In this document: positions 8,361 through 17,613 of the stretch, piece after piece
Layout: the number at the start of each line of letters is the position of its first letter
Numbering within the stretch: the first letter of the stretch is position 1
Assembly (NCBI RefSeq): GCF_026011715.1
Contig: NZ_BRVM01000006.1
Location: 39,955-103,954 of the forward strand
From: Cytobacillus sp. NCCP-133
Lineage (GTDB): Bacteria; Bacillota; Bacilli; Bacillales; Cytobacillaceae
Length of the DNA: 64,000 nucleotides
Direction of reading: 5' to 3'
Translations under genes and position numbers: made by a program
The notes under the pieces: generated by a model
The model's input: only the letters and a program-made list of their open reading frames with translations
What the model was told of the DNA's origin: nothing
Databases searched by the model: none

Positions 8361-8407
8361 TAAACAGTAAAAAGGAGCGAACACAGTTCGCTCCTTTTTA
8401 CTGTTTA
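8361..8407. terminator. Bidirectional terminator, 22-bp perfect stem
   Basis: TAAACAGTAAAAAGGAGCGA… pairs perfectly over 22 bp with its complement around a 3-base loop (ACA). It lies between convergent DUF2225 and yuzB, and its right end overlaps the yuzB stop. Confidence 0.88.
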
Positions 8408-8644
8408 AAACATTGGATTTTCCTCCAAATATTGATATATATTTTCAACCAGCCCATCTGGTGTTTCCCCAGTAACAACATCACCGTTTACTAGCGCAAA
8501 CAGAGTGCTTGCACATTTTCCGCAATAGCCCAAACAGCCATATTCAATGACATCAAGGTCATAATCTTTCTCGAGCATTTCCAGCGCTTTTTGAGAGCCG
8601 CTGGCCAAATTGCTGATGCAAAATTCGATGATTGGCTTAATCAC
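8405..8644 (-). CDS. yuzB: YuzB family protein (UPF0349)
   Basis: A 79-residue protein with the cysteine cluster [13 protein letters not shown] (CxxxCxxC) plus an early cysteine (EFCISN), and the family ending LEENPMF. It resembles a reduced thioredoxin-like [2Fe-2S]-ferredoxin or metal-binding fold; its function is not known to me. I start at GTG 8644 (VIKPIIEF), as in B. subtilis YuzB, because an AGAGGTG site lies 5-6 bases upstream. The longer frame to 8665 lacks a site. Gene order matches B. subtilis (yuzB-yutJ-yuzD-yutI). Confidence 0.85.
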   Translation of the reverse strand: MIKPIIEFCISNLASGSQKALEMLEKDYDLDVIEYGCLGYCGKCASTLFALVNGDVVTGETPDGLVENIYQYLEENPMF

Positions 8645-8782
8645 ATCTATCACCTCTCTACCCAATTAATGCTACCTTTTTTACAAGGATTCCGCAAGAA
8701 GAGGATGGGCTGCACATCCTTTTAACCGTGCAGATTTCTACCATTTTATGTCGTATATTGTCAAGTTTTCTTCTTATATGTG

Positions 8783-8799
8783 TTGTGATTTTGTCACAA
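8783..8799. promoter_or_regulatory. TTGTGA-N5-TCACAA palindrome upstream of yutJ
   Basis: A perfect palindrome with a 5-base spacer, 137 bases upstream of the yutJ start. It shares TTGTCACAA with the yumB upstream region. It resembles a Rex operator with a spacer one base short. Confidence 0.42.
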
Positions 8800-8935
8800 T
8801 TTCGTTATACTTTTTATGGATTGAGCTTATTCATATCATTTATTTATTTTTTTAAAATAATATGAAAACGTATAGTTCGGTGAGAAAAAGAGCTTGTTTC
8901 AGTTAAACAGTACGGACATAAAGGGGAATAATACT

Positions 8936-10003
8936 ATGAAAAATCTTGTGATACTTGGCGGTGGCTATGGTGGAATGAGGGTGCTTGCACGTCTTTTGCC
9001 CAACCAGCTTCCTGAAGATGTCTCCATCACGTTAGTAGACCGCGTGCCATACCATTGCCTGAAGACAGAATATTACGCGCTTGCTGCCGGCACTATTTCC
9101 GATCAGCATGTACGTGTTGCTTACCCTGAACATCCAAGATTAACAATTAAATATGGAGAAGTAACAAATATCAGCATCGGGGAAAATAAGGTATATTTAA
9201 AAGATGAAGAGCCTGTTTCCTATGATGATATAATTATTGGCCTTGGCTGCGAGGATAAATACCATAACGTCCCAGGCGCTGATGTCCATACTTTTAGCAT
9301 CCAGACGATAGAAAAGTCGAGAAAAACTTACCAGGTCTTGAATAATTTAACTCCAGGATCTGTGGTTGCAATAGTCGGTGCAGGATTAAGCGGTGTAGAA
9401 CTTGCGTCCGAACTAAATGAAAGCCGTCCGGATCTTAAAGTAAAATTATTCGATAGAGGGAAGCATATTTTATCCGCGTTCCCTGAAAGATTAAGCACCT
9501 ATGTAGAAAATTGGTTTGAATCACATAATGTTGAAATTATTAACCATTCGAACATAACAAAAGTGGAAGAGAATACCCTTTACAACCATGATGAAGCGAT
9601 GCAATGCGATGCTATTGTGTGGACTGCCGGCATCCAGCCTAATAAAGTAATCCGTGATATGGATGTGGAAAAGGACCAGCAAGGACGCGTTGTTTTAACC
9701 AAGTATCACAGCCTTCAGGATAACGACCATGTTTATGTAGTGGGTGATTGCGCAAGCCTTCCTCACGCACCAAGTGCCCAGCTTGCAGAAGGACAGGCAG
9801 AGCAAATTGTTCAAGTCCTTCTGAAACGCTGGAAAGGTGAAGAACTTCCTGAGTCATTGCCCGTCATCAAGCTAAAAGGAGTTCTCGGATCTCTGGGCAA
9901 AAAGCATGGATTTGGTTTGGTTGCTGAACGGCCAATAACAGGACGTGTAGCCCGCCTGTTAAAGTCTGGCATCCTTTGGATGTATAAATACCATAACGGG
10001 TGA
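8936..10003 (+). CDS. yutJ: NADH dehydrogenase-like protein YutJ
   Basis: A 355-residue NDH-2-like flavoprotein, close to B. subtilis YutJ along its whole length. The N-terminal NLVILGGGYGGMRVL and central VAIVGAGLSGVELASEL dinucleotide folds and the C-terminal VVGDCASLPH FAD contact are intact. The last residues (SGILWMYKYHNG) form an amphipathic membrane-binding tail. Whether it oxidises NADH in the respiratory chain has to be inferred from the family. Start ATG 8936 with AAAGGGG upstream; the longer frame to 8894 has no site. Confidence 0.88.
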   Translation: MKNLVILGGGYGGMRVLARLLPNQLPEDVSITLVDRVPYHCLKTEYYALAAGTISDQHVRVAYPEHPRLTIKYGEVTNISIGENKVYLKDEEPVSYDDIIIGLGCEDKYHNVPGADVHTFSIQTIEKSRKTYQVLNNLTPGSVVAIVGAGLSGVELASELNESRPDLKVKLFDRGKHILSAFPERLSTYVENWFESHNVEIINHSNITKVEENTLYNHDEAMQCDAIVWTAGIQPNKVIRDMDVEKDQQGRVVLTKYHSLQDNDHVYVVGDCASLPHAPSAQLAEGQAEQIVQVLLKRWKGEELPESLPVIKLKGVLGSLGKKHGFGLVAERPITGRVARLLKSGILWMYKYHNG

Positions 10004-10104
10004 AAAAGGCTTTTTCGCCGAAAATTGCTGCTGTTAGAAATCATTCCCCGTTTTCCACAATGCTAATTAAAGTAGACGCCATAACCAGAAAAACAGATAT
10101 TTGA

Positions 10105-10160
10105 GAAGTGTGACATGAAAAGAGCATCCACCCTTGGATGCTCTTTTCATGTCACACTTC
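10105..10160. terminator. 26-bp perfect hairpin between yutJ and yuzD
   Basis: GAAGTGTGACATGAAAAGAG… (10105-10130) pairs over 26 bp with 10135-10160 around a CCCT loop. The right arm contains the last three codons of yuzD including its stop, so it works as the yuzD terminator and probably also stops yutJ transcripts. Confidence 0.85.
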
Positions 10161-10475
10161 CTGGTATCCGTATTTTTCCATTTCCGCATAAATCGTTTTC
10201 AATTTTGGATTTCCTTCGCCGACGATTTCGTTCTCAAGCAAAACGACCGGATAAAACATGTCTTCGTCAATAACACGCTGGGCAAATTCCTTTTTATCCG
10301 CCTCTTCAGGAGGGTTGTGGATATCCACATAGCTGATATAAAAAGGCTGATCTGCGTATTTTCGCGCCAGTGCGGCTTCCAGCCATTCGTAAGTCTCTTT
10401 GGATGATGGAAGGTTCACACAGCTTGGGCACAGCTGTGTCGCACCATAAACAACAATCTCTACTTCTTTTTTCAA
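10152..10475 (-). CDS. yuzD: Thioredoxin-fold protein YuzD (DUF1462)
   Basis: A 107-residue protein with the redox motif CPSC at residues 16-19 (GATQLCPSCVNLPSS), at the place of the CxxC in the thioredoxin fold, and VVLLENEIVGEGNP near the cis-proline region. It is the YuzD/DUF1462 family. Its position beside yutI, an NfuA-like Fe-S protein, is conserved in bacilli and suggests a redox or metal role, but no substrate is known. The start at 10475 follows a GGGGGA site. Confidence 0.85.
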   Translation of the reverse strand: MKKEVEIVVYGATQLCPSCVNLPSSKETYEWLEAALARKYADQPFYISYVDIHNPPEEADKKEFAQRVIDEDMFYPVVLLENEIVGEGNPKLKTIYAEMEKYGYQEV

Positions 10476-10639
10476 ATTAACTCCCCCTTTTACACTTTCC
10501 CTTCATAGTTTTATTTTACAATATATCCATACATCTAACATAAGAAAATATTTACCTAAAGTGTGGAAATTATGTTCTGGGAATAGATTTTTAGGATCGA
10601 TTTGATTATAATAAATGTATGGAAAGGAGTCGATTTTAC

Positions 10640-10879
10640 ATGGCAGAACAAACGACTATGACTGAACAAGTTCAGGAAGTATTAGATAAATTGCGTCCAT
10701 TCCTTCTTCGCGATGGCGGGGACTGCGAATTGGTGGATGTTGAAGACGGCATCGTTAAGCTTCGTCTTCTTGGTGCTTGCGGAAGCTGCCCAAGTTCAAC
10801 GATTACGTTAAAAGCCGGTATTGAGCGCGCTCTTTTAGAAGAAGTACCGGGTGTAGTCGAAGTAGAACAAGTATTTTAA
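10640..10879 (+). CDS. yutI: NifU C-terminal-type Fe-S scaffold YutI
   Basis: A 79-residue protein made of a single NifU C-terminal (NFU) domain. The cluster-binding CGSC motif is at residues 47-50 ([10 protein letters not shown]). It likely carries a [4Fe-4S] cluster bridged between two subunits and delivers it to targets. The start is ATG 10640, preceded by GGAAAGGAGT; the upstream ATG at 10619 overlaps this ribosome site and is rejected. A long-form dispersed repeat begins at the base following the TAA. Confidence 0.92.
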   Translation: MAEQTTMTEQVQEVLDKLRPFLLRDGGDCELVDVEDGIVKLRLLGACGSCPSSTITLKAGIERALLEEVPGVVEVEQVF

Positions 10880-11085
10880 AGCGCAAGGCGCCTTGACCTC
10901 CCCCGACAAGCACAAGACGAGCCTCACGGAAAGGCATCCTTTGCTTTTTGGGAGGCTCTCCTGAAATGTGGAGGCGACTGCCCAGGGACGACAGGCATAA
11001 GCCGTAACTAGACAAACTAGTGCCTCTAGGGGGCAGGCGCTGGAGCTAGACAGTTATTGTAGTTCAAATGCTATACTTTCTCATT
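10880..11085. repeat. Dispersed GCGC repeat, long form
   Basis: Left end AGCGCAAGGCGCCTTGACC directly after the yutI stop. An internal arm pair around 10923-10960 contains AAAGGCATCC and GCTTTTTGGGAGG. Right end GGGGGCAGGCGC, then TGGAGCTAGACAG and a diverged TTATTGTAGTTC tail. The outer arms CTCCCCC and GGGGGCAG can pair, closing a cruciform. Confidence 0.82.
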
Positions 11086-11091
11086 TTACAG

Positions 11092-11120
11092 AAAAGCGAT
11101 GTCACGCAGACATCGCTTTT
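11092..11120. terminator. Bidirectional terminator between yutI and thrB
   Basis: A perfect 11-bp stem AAAAGCGATGT/ACATCGCTTTT with a 7-base loop. A T tract follows on the plus strand and a shorter TTTT on the minus strand, where it terminates the hom-thrC-thrB operon. Confidence 0.88.
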
Positions 11121-11121
11121 T

Positions 11122-12066
11122 TTAGAAAATATGATCTAATTCATGCTCTTGCTCTTCAGCTAGGCTTTTTTTTAAAACGCTGCTTCCTTCCTGGTCGATT
11201 TGCAGGCAGAGAATATCCATATCCGGCAAAGCTTTTTGCAGCCTGAATGCAATTGGCTGACCCATGCCGGATTCAGCAAGGCAGAGAACAGCCGGTCCGG
11301 CACCGCTTAAAGCAACACCGAAAGCCCCTAGCGAAGGACCCAGCTTTACTACAGTTTCTAAGTGAGGAACCATTTTTTTGCGGTAAGGATGATGGTATAA
11401 GTCAGCATTCATCATCTTGCCCGCTAGAGCAAAGTTCCCGGTTAATAAGGCTGCAACCATGACATTGCCGACTGCCCCTGCTTGTACAGCCTCTTTAAAA
11501 GACCACTCCTCAGGGAGGACACCCCTCGATTCCTTAGTAAGCAGCTCCTCCTTAGGCACTACTGCAACGATATCAAAATCCAGTTTTTTTATATTTTGAA
11601 CATTAACTTCTTCCTCGGACTGGCAGCCAATCACCAGACCGCCCAGCAATGATGCTCCTGCGTTATCAGGGTGCCCTTCCATACGCGATGAAATCTCTAA
11701 TTTATCCTGCTGGCTTAATTGAAGATTGCAGAGCGCATCAGCCAATTCGATTCCTGCTACAATGGCTGCTGCACTTGAGCCAAGGCCTCTTGTCAGCGGA
11801 ATATCGCTTGAAATCCTCGCTTTGCATCCTGGAAGTTCTCTTCCATACTTTTTTGCCGTTTCCATTGCCACTTGAAAAATGAAATTTGATTTATCTGCAG
11901 GATAAACGTTCAAAGGTGCTGATAAGGGGATCATCTCAAAATGATCGGCCTTTTCCGCTTCTAGCGTTAAATATAAATTTAATGCAAGACCGATGGAATC
12001 AAAACCTGGCCCCAGATTTGCGGTGCTGCCTGGCACTTTGATGACAAACATTTCACCTTCGATCAT
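11122..12066 (-). CDS. thrB: Homoserine kinase
   Basis: A 314-residue GHMP-family kinase that phosphorylates homoserine to O-phosphohomoserine in threonine synthesis. The ATP-binding motif [12 protein letters not shown] is at about residues 88-99, the N-terminal [16 protein letters not shown] is typical of ThrB, and [10 protein letters not shown] is the third GHMP motif. Its ATG overlaps the thrC stop as ATGA (4 bases), implying translational coupling in hom-thrC-thrB. A terminator follows the stop directly. Confidence 0.95.
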   Translation of the reverse strand: MIEGEMFVIKVPGSTANLGPGFDSIGLALNLYLTLEAEKADHFEMIPLSAPLNVYPADKSNFIFQVAMETAKKYGRELPGCKARISSDIPLTRGLGSSAAAIVAGIELADALCNLQLSQQDKLEISSRMEGHPDNAGASLLGGLVIGCQSEEEVNVQNIKKLDFDIVAVVPKEELLTKESRGVLPEEWSFKEAVQAGAVGNVMVAALLTGNFALAGKMMNADLYHHPYRKKMVPHLETVVKLGPSLGAFGVALSGAGPAVLCLAESGMGQPIAFRLQKALPDMDILCLQIDQEGSSVLKKSLAEEQEHELDHIF

Positions 12067-13124
12067 ACGTGAACGACTCCCTTAATATGTTCAGCGACCA
12101 ATTTTTCATCATTCGGAAGCAAGACCGGTTTAACAGGGCTGCAGTCAATGGCTGTATTCGGATCCTTAAGGCCATTGCCAGTAAGGATTGCTACAACTCT
12201 AGTTTTATGCGGAATCTCACCATTGCGGAGCTGTTTATAAATTCCTGCCAGAGAAGCACAAGAAGCAGGCTCTGCGAAAATTCCTTCTGTCAAGGCTAGC
12301 TTGCGGTACATGCAAAGGATTTCTTCGTCACTAACTTCATCAATTTTGCCCTGGGATTCAGCCAAAGCTGCATTAGCTAAATGCCAGCTTGCCGGATTGC
12401 CGATTCTGATCGCTGTTGCAACCGTTTCAGGGTTATCAAAAACACGATTATGGACAATGGCAGCTGCTCCTTCAGCCTGTACTCCATGCATTTTCGGAAG
12501 ACCAGTCTGGCGGGCCTCATTATATTCCTTAAAACCTTTCCAGTAAGCAGAAATATTGCCTGCATTACCGACAGGGAGAGCCAGAATTTCAGGTGCGCCT
12601 CCCAGCTGGTCACAGATTTCAAAAGCACCTGTCTTTTGGCCTTCAAGACGATATGGATTAACCGAATTTACAAGAGTAATAGGTTCAGTTTCACTAATTT
12701 TCCGTACCATAGCAAGGGCCTGGTCAAAATTCCCCTCAATTGATACTACCTCAGCACCATACATGACCGCCTGTGCCAGCTTGCCCATGGCAATCTTTCC
12801 TTCAGGAATGACGACAACGCATCTCATGCCCGCTCGAGCTGCATACGCAGCTGCTGCCGCAGATGTATTGCCTGTGGAAGCACAAATGATAGCATCACTG
12901 CCTTCTTCCTTGGCCTTTGCAACCGCCATCACCATTCCCCTGTCTTTAAAGGATCCAGTCGGATTGGCACCCTCTGTTTTAACATAAAGGTCAATGCCCC
13001 AATCTCTTGAGAGCTTCTCAAGCCTAATCAGGGGCGTGTTGCCTTCATTTAAAGTAAGCATAGGTGTATACTCATTTACCGGAAGAAAATCTTTATATGT
13101 TTTGATTAGCCCTTCCCATCTCAT
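12063..13124 (-). CDS. thrC: Threonine synthase
   Basis: A 353-residue PLP enzyme of fold type II that converts O-phosphohomoserine to threonine. The PLP lysine is in GSFKDRGMV (about residue 60), and the phosphate-binding loop [10 protein letters not shown] is present. It is the short Bacillus-type ThrC. It overlaps hom and thrB by 4 bases at each end, so the three genes form one tightly coupled operon. Confidence 0.95.
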   Translation of the reverse strand: MRWEGLIKTYKDFLPVNEYTPMLTLNEGNTPLIRLEKLSRDWGIDLYVKTEGANPTGSFKDRGMVMAVAKAKEEGSDAIICASTGNTSAAAAAYAARAGMRCVVVIPEGKIAMGKLAQAVMYGAEVVSIEGNFDQALAMVRKISETEPITLVNSVNPYRLEGQKTGAFEICDQLGGAPEILALPVGNAGNISAYWKGFKEYNEARQTGLPKMHGVQAEGAAAIVHNRVFDNPETVATAIRIGNPASWHLANAALAESQGKIDEVSDEEILCMYRKLALTEGIFAEPASCASLAGIYKQLRNGEIPHKTRVVAILTGNGLKDPNTAIDCSPVKPVLLPNDEKLVAEHIKGVVHV

Positions 13125-14419
13125 ACTCTCGCGCTCCCTTCCGCCCGATACGAACTTTTAATGTTTTGTACAGCAGGCAAATCTCTTAAATTCACTAAAA
13201 TGTCCTCATAATCCTGCAAAGAAGCCTGGTGCGTAACCAGCACGATTTCAGCAAGCCCTTTTTCTTTCAAAGGCAGCTGCAGGATTTTTTCAAAGCTGAC
13301 ATGATGATCGGAAAAGATTGAAGTAATATTGGCGAAAGTTCCCACTTCATCTTTTACATGCAGCCTCAAGAAATACTTCGAATAAATTTCTTTTGCACCT
13401 TTTAATTTTTTCTTATACTGTGGTGTTACGGCACTTTTCCCGTTAACGCCCAGGCGCATATTTTTCATGACTCCAACGAGATCTGAGACAACGGCAGTGG
13501 CTGTTGGCAGGCTGCCGGCACCTGGTCCGTAGAACATCGTTTCTCCTACAGCTTCCCCGTACACATATACGGCGTTATATTCATCCTGTACGGATGCCAG
13601 CGGGTGGGATTCGGCAAGAAGAGTCGGCTGCACGCTAACCTCCACCTTCTCTCCTTCCCTATGGGCAATCCCGATCAGCTTCATTGTATAGCCAAGCTGT
13701 TTGCCATATTGAAGATCCTCTTCCGTAATTTCCGTAATCCCCTTCACTTTTACGTCGTCCAAATCAATATTCATTGAGAAGCCGAGAGTAGACAGGATGG
13801 CCATTTTTCTGGCGGCATCTAAGCCCTCAACGTCAGACGTCGGGTCGCTTTCAGCATAGCCGAGCTCCTGCGCTTCCTTCAGAACCTCATCATATGCGCT
13901 TCCATTCTTGCTCATTTTTGTCAAAATAAAATTTGTTGTCCCGTTTACAATTCCCATCATTTTGGTAATCCGGTCTGAAGCCAGTCCATCTACAAGACCT
14001 CTTAAGATAGGGATTCCGCCAGCCACACTTGCTTCATAAAACAGATCACAGCCATTCTGTGAAGCAGCGGCGAGCAGCTCCGGTCCGTGTACAGCCATCA
14101 GATCCTTATTCGCTGTCACGACATGCTTGCCATTGTTTAATGCTGTCTTTAAGTGATTTCTTGTTTCTTCAATTCCGCCCATTACTTCGATGACTACATC
14201 TATATCATGATCATTTAAGATATCATCGGGATTGACAGTCAGCATTTCCTGGTCGACCTTGACCGCTCTTTCTTTATCTAAGTCTTTCACAAGAACTTTT
14301 TTTACAACAACTGGACACCCTACCTGGTGCATGAGTTTATCCTGATGTTTCTCAATGATTTGCACAACTCCTGATCCAACTGTTCCTAGTCCTAATAAAC
14401 CGATTGAGATTGAATCCAT
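13121..14419 (-). CDS. hom: Homoserine dehydrogenase
   Basis: A 432-residue NAD(P)-dependent homoserine dehydrogenase, first committed step to threonine and methionine. The N-terminal fold is [13 protein letters not shown], the catalytic region [14 protein letters not shown] lies near residue 105, and an ACT domain (about 350-432, starting [17 protein letters not shown]) is the likely threonine-sensing regulatory part. The ribosome site AAGGGGGAG precedes the ATG. I found no T-box or other riboswitch in the 330 bases upstream. Confidence 0.95.
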   Translation of the reverse strand: MDSISIGLLGLGTVGSGVVQIIEKHQDKLMHQVGCPVVVKKVLVKDLDKERAVKVDQEMLTVNPDDILNDHDIDVVIEVMGGIEETRNHLKTALNNGKHVVTANKDLMAVHGPELLAAASQNGCDLFYEASVAGGIPILRGLVDGLASDRITKMMGIVNGTTNFILTKMSKNGSAYDEVLKEAQELGYAESDPTSDVEGLDAARKMAILSTLGFSMNIDLDDVKVKGITEITEEDLQYGKQLGYTMKLIGIAHREGEKVEVSVQPTLLAESHPLASVQDEYNAVYVYGEAVGETMFYGPGAGSLPTATAVVSDLVGVMKNMRLGVNGKSAVTPQYKKKLKGAKEIYSKYFLRLHVKDEVGTFANITSIFSDHHVSFEKILQLPLKEKGLAEIVLVTHQASLQDYEDILVNLRDLPAVQNIKSSYRAEGSARV

Positions 14420-14719
14420 GCCAGCTCCCCCTTAATGTTCACTATGAAAATACATTTGTATTTGTATAGTAGACATTATAGGATTTATAGTCGGTTTTTA
14501 CAATAGCCAATTTTCCGAAAAATTAGATTGGAAACGCTTAACATACTAGTGCATTGCGGTTTTATTTATGAAAATTTTTTTATGTGCTTCTCATAAACCC
14601 AGGAGTTAATTTCCGCTGCAGGCAATCGTGTTTTAAAAGTGTCCGGCATTACCATGCCAACCATTTAAATAATGATCAAAAAGCACGCTAGGGAATCTAG
14701 CCTTACTCTAAATTTTCAA
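14420..14719. other. Upstream region of hom
   Basis: About 300 bases between the hom start and the 2-hydroxyacid dehydrogenase terminator. It must hold the hom promoter. A sequence resembling a catabolite response element (GGAAACGCTTAACA, about 14529) has an extra base and is not convincing. No ORF is seen. Confidence 0.35.
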
Positions 14720-14744
14720 AAGCACCCAGGTATTCTGGGTGCTT
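14720..14744 (-). terminator. Terminator after the 2-hydroxyacid dehydrogenase gene
   Basis: A perfect 10-bp stem AAGCACCCAG/CTGGGTGCTT with a 5-base loop, followed on the minus strand by TTTGAAAATTT. Confidence 0.8.
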
Positions 14745-14751
14745 AATAAAA

Positions 14752-15720
14752 TCACTTCTTATTAACTGGAGTTTTAGGTGCATTCCCTGAAAGAACAAGG
14801 TCGATATTCTCCACACAAAGCTTCATCATGGCAAAGCGTGTTTCCATGCTTGCACTTCCGATATGGGGCATTGCCACTACATTCTTCAATCCCAATAGCG
14901 GATGGTCAGAGCCGATTGGCTCTTCAGCAAATACATCCAGCCCTGCAGCGGCTATTTCCCCTTCCACCAGCGCTTCATATAAATCATGTTCATTTACCAC
15001 CGGGCCTCTTGAGGCATTGACGAAGACGGCCTGCTGTTTCATTTTTTTAAACGCATTCCGATTGAATAGATTCCTTGTCTCTTCCGTTAAAGGAGTCATG
15101 CAGACAACAAAGTCAGACCGCTCCAAAAGTTCTTTAAAGCTGGCGTATTTTGCCCCCAGTTCCTGCTCGGCATCATGCTTCCTGGAGCGATTGTGATATA
15201 AAATCTCCATCTCAAAGCCGGTTGCACGCTTCGCAACCGTCTTTCCTATGTTTCCCATTCCCACTATGCCAATTGTTTTATGATGAACATCCTGTCCAGC
15301 CAGGAGAAAAGGGCTCCAGCTCTTCCAATTCCCTTCTTTCACAAACTCAGATGCTTCCACCATCCTCCGAGCGGCGGCAAGCACCAGCGCAAAAGTCAGA
15401 TCGGCAGTGGAGTCATTTAAGACATTCGGCGTGTTGGTCACGGTGACCCCAAGCCTTGATGCTGCCTTCACATCGATATTATCATACCCAACAGCCATGT
15501 TAGCTACGATTTTCAGCTTTTCTCCTGCTTTCAGCACATCTTCATTCACAGGCTCTGACAGCATGGTCAAAAGGGCATCCGCCTTTTTTGTTTCTTCCAG
15601 AAAAACTTCATACGGAACAGCAGCATCTTCTTGCTCCCACATATGGACATCGTACTTTTCCTTTAAAATGGCTATTGCCTCATCAGGCAGTTTTCTGCTT
15701 ATAAATACATATGGCTTCAT
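14752..15720 (-). CDS. 2-hydroxyacid dehydrogenase (D-glycerate/glyoxylate reductase type)
   Basis: A 322-residue D-isomer-specific 2-hydroxyacid dehydrogenase. The NAD(P) motif IGIVGMGNIGKTVAKR is at about residues 150-165. The catalytic Arg is in NASRGPVV, the Glu in AEEPIG and the His in MPHIGSAS. It probably reduces glyoxylate, hydroxypyruvate or a 2-ketoaldonate; the exact substrate cannot be decided, though it looks like B. subtilis YvcT. It lies between hom and yutH, where B. subtilis has no such gene. The start has an AGAGGGGA site. Confidence 0.85.
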   Translation of the reverse strand: MKPYVFISRKLPDEAIAILKEKYDVHMWEQEDAAVPYEVFLEETKKADALLTMLSEPVNEDVLKAGEKLKIVANMAVGYDNIDVKAASRLGVTVTNTPNVLNDSTADLTFALVLAAARRMVEASEFVKEGNWKSWSPFLLAGQDVHHKTIGIVGMGNIGKTVAKRATGFEMEILYHNRSRKHDAEQELGAKYASFKELLERSDFVVCMTPLTEETRNLFNRNAFKKMKQQAVFVNASRGPVVNEHDLYEALVEGEIAAAGLDVFAEEPIGSDHPLLGLKNVVAMPHIGSASMETRFAMMKLCVENIDLVLSGNAPKTPVNKK

Positions 15721-15793
15721 ACAGCATCCCCTCTTTACTTTCTCTGCTGTATGTTTCTTTCGCCAGCAAAGGTTGAAATCCCTTCCTTTTCAT

Positions 15794-16801
15794 TTAACTC
15801 TTAATCCAATCTACAAGCGGAATTCTAAGTCTTTTTACAGGCACTTCAGCAAATTCATAAAAGCTGCCCAGAAAACGTTCATGGTCATCCGACTGCCAAA
15901 GGTATTTTTGAAGCCGCTCCTGCATCTGCAGCTTCTGCTGTTCAGAATTTGTCATGTAATAGTCTTCAATCGTCTCAAAATAATGCAGCGGGAACAGAAG
16001 ACGTGCATAGAGAAGCCTCCAGGAAAAAGAAGACAGCGGCGCTATGCTTTGATATTCCGATAAAAACTGGCGGAGTTCAGGCTGATAGGTTCTAATATTA
16101 TGGAAATATCTCTCGCGCGTCCACTCGGCCAAGTCTCTTGATGCATGGTCAAACACCCAATCGAATGGATTTTTCATATAATAAGAATCGCCCCAAGTCG
16201 TCGAAGAGAGCCTGACATGGCAAACTGTCCCGCTGTCTATCAGCCCTGGCTCATCATCCAGCTCTGTATCCACAAGGTACTGAATCGAATTTTCAGCGAG
16301 ACCCATATAGTAAGGAAAAGATTCTAAAAACATCCGCTCGAAATCATTGTCAGGCTTCTGGAACAGCATTTCATTCCAAACCTTCTCCATTTGATCCAGC
16401 CTCTGCTCCCACAGTTGCTTCCACTGCCCGATTCTGCTTATCTTTTTCACCGGAAAGGAGATTGTCCTCCCCCTATAGTGAAATTTGGACAGTTTCCGGC
16501 CAAACTTATTCAGCCGGCGGTTTTGGGCATGATGATTAACTAAAATACAAAAGCGTCTGTCATCCATATCAATGTACCGCTTGCCTTCTTTTGTTTTTAC
16601 GAAAGTACTTATATTTCGATCCCCATTCTTCACAAGATGATCAGCTATTTTATCCAGTTCCTCAAGCTCTTCTTCTGGTGCATTCCCCGCAGGCACAAAC
16701 AAGTATAGCTGTCCTTGCTTACGGCATGCATCATATTTGCCAATCCGCATCGTCCCTTCCGCCTCTATTCCAAATTGCTCCTTAAGCAACTTCGTAAACA
16801 C
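15794..16801 (-). CDS. yutH: Spore coat-associated protein YutH
   Basis: About 335 residues with the aminoglycoside phosphotransferase-like/CotS-type fold. The family's central regions are visible (FPYYMGLAENSIQYLVDTE; GTVCHVRLSSTTWGDSYYMKNPFDWVFDHASRDLAEW). The usual catalytic HGD of this fold is replaced by CHVR, so kinase activity is doubtful. It is known in B. subtilis as a spore coat-associated protein made in the mother cell. I start at GTG 16801, because AGAGGTG lies about 8 bases upstream; the GTG at 16810 overlaps that site. Confidence 0.8.
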   Translation of the reverse strand: MFTKLLKEQFGIEAEGTMRIGKYDACRKQGQLYLFVPAGNAPEEELEELDKIADHLVKNGDRNISTFVKTKEGKRYIDMDDRRFCILVNHHAQNRRLNKFGRKLSKFHYRGRTISFPVKKISRIGQWKQLWEQRLDQMEKVWNEMLFQKPDNDFERMFLESFPYYMGLAENSIQYLVDTELDDEPGLIDSGTVCHVRLSSTTWGDSYYMKNPFDWVFDHASRDLAEWTRERYFHNIRTYQPELRQFLSEYQSIAPLSSFSWRLLYARLLFPLHYFETIEDYYMTNSEQQKLQMQERLQKYLWQSDDHERFLGSFYEFAEVPVKRLRIPLVDWIKS

Positions 16802-17001
16802 CTTTATCACCTCTTTAGGAATAAGTCCTTATGGAATATATATGAAAGAGGCAGCCAAAACTTGTTGTTTTCCTGAATAAGACTGTGTACCATGGAGATG
16901 ATGTTAAAAGGTATGAAATTTATCCGACTAACCCGCTATGGGCATATTTTTTCAAAAAAGGGTATATATATAGGGAAAATAAATAGAAAAAGGTGAAGCC
17001 A

Positions 17002-17505
17002 ATGAATGAAGAAGAAAAAGTAGTAAGTGTTACAGAACAAACTGCGCGGAAATGGCTCCATGAAAGAGGCGTAGAAATTCAGGATATCGCTGATTTAGTA
17101 TACTTTCTCCAGGAAAAATATCATCCTGATCTCAAAATGGAAGACTGCGTGAATAATGTGCAAAGAGTCTTGTCCAAAAGAGAAGTACAGAACGCGATTT
17201 TAACTGGCATTCAGCTTGATATGCTTGCTGAAGAAAAGAAACTGCTAGAGCCGCTTCAGTCCATAGTTGAAACAGATGAAGGGTTGTACGGAGCAGACGA
17301 AGTGCTGGCATTATCCATTGTAAACGTGTACGGTTCGATTGGATTTACCAATTTCGGCTATATCGATAAATTAAAGCCTGGGATTCTTAAAGACCTTAAC
17401 GACAAGAGTTCGGGCAGATGCCATACATTTCTTGATGATATTGTTGGCGCTATTGCTGCGGCAGCTTCAAGCAGACTGGCACACAGTGCTGCGCATGCGG
17501 AGTAA
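17002..17505 (+). CDS. yutG: Phosphatidylglycerophosphatase A family protein YutG
   Basis: A 167-residue protein of the YutG/PgpA-related family. It has the characteristic ALSIVNVYGSIGFTNFGYIDK segment followed by HTFLDDIVGAIAAAASSRLAH, where the acidic pair is probably part of the active site. Family members are assigned to dephosphorylation of phosphatidylglycerophosphate; substrate use here is inference. I use ATG 17002 with AAAAAGGTG as ribosome site; GTG 16993 is inside that site. A short-form repeat starts right after its TAA. Confidence 0.85.
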   Translation: MNEEEKVVSVTEQTARKWLHERGVEIQDIADLVYFLQEKYHPDLKMEDCVNNVQRVLSKREVQNAILTGIQLDMLAEEKKLLEPLQSIVETDEGLYGADEVLALSIVNVYGSIGFTNFGYIDKLKPGILKDLNDKSSGRCHTFLDDIVGAIAAAASSRLAHSAAHAE

Positions 17506-17572
17506 GAAAAGTGCAGGGCGCCTTGAGCTAGACCGTTTATCTAAGTTCAAAACGTTATACTTCTTATCTTAT
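17506..17572. repeat. Dispersed GCGC repeat, short form
   Basis: GAAAAGTGCAGGGCGCCTTG followed directly by AGCTAGACCG, TTTATCTAAGTTC and CGTTATACTTCTTATC. There is one GGCGCC only and no internal hairpin cassette. It begins at the base after the yutG stop and ends about 10 bases before the terminator. Confidence 0.8.
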
Positions 17573-17580
17573 TTCGTCGT

Positions 17581-17609
17581 AAAAGGATGGAGAGCGCCTC
17601 CATCCTTTT
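17581..17609. terminator. Bidirectional terminator between yutG and yutF
   Basis: A perfect 12-bp stem AAAAGGATGGAG/CTCCATCCTTTT with a 5-base loop and T tracts on both strands. Confidence 0.9.
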
Positions 17610-17613
17610 TTAT

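Noticed and set aside
14527-14542. Catabolite response element (GGAAACGCTTAACA)
   Set aside because: It needs an extra base and several mismatches to fit the cre consensus.
14420-14719. T-box or other riboswitch upstream of hom
   Set aside because: I found no T-box sequence, specifier stem or terminator/antiterminator pair; the only hairpin belongs to the neighbouring gene.
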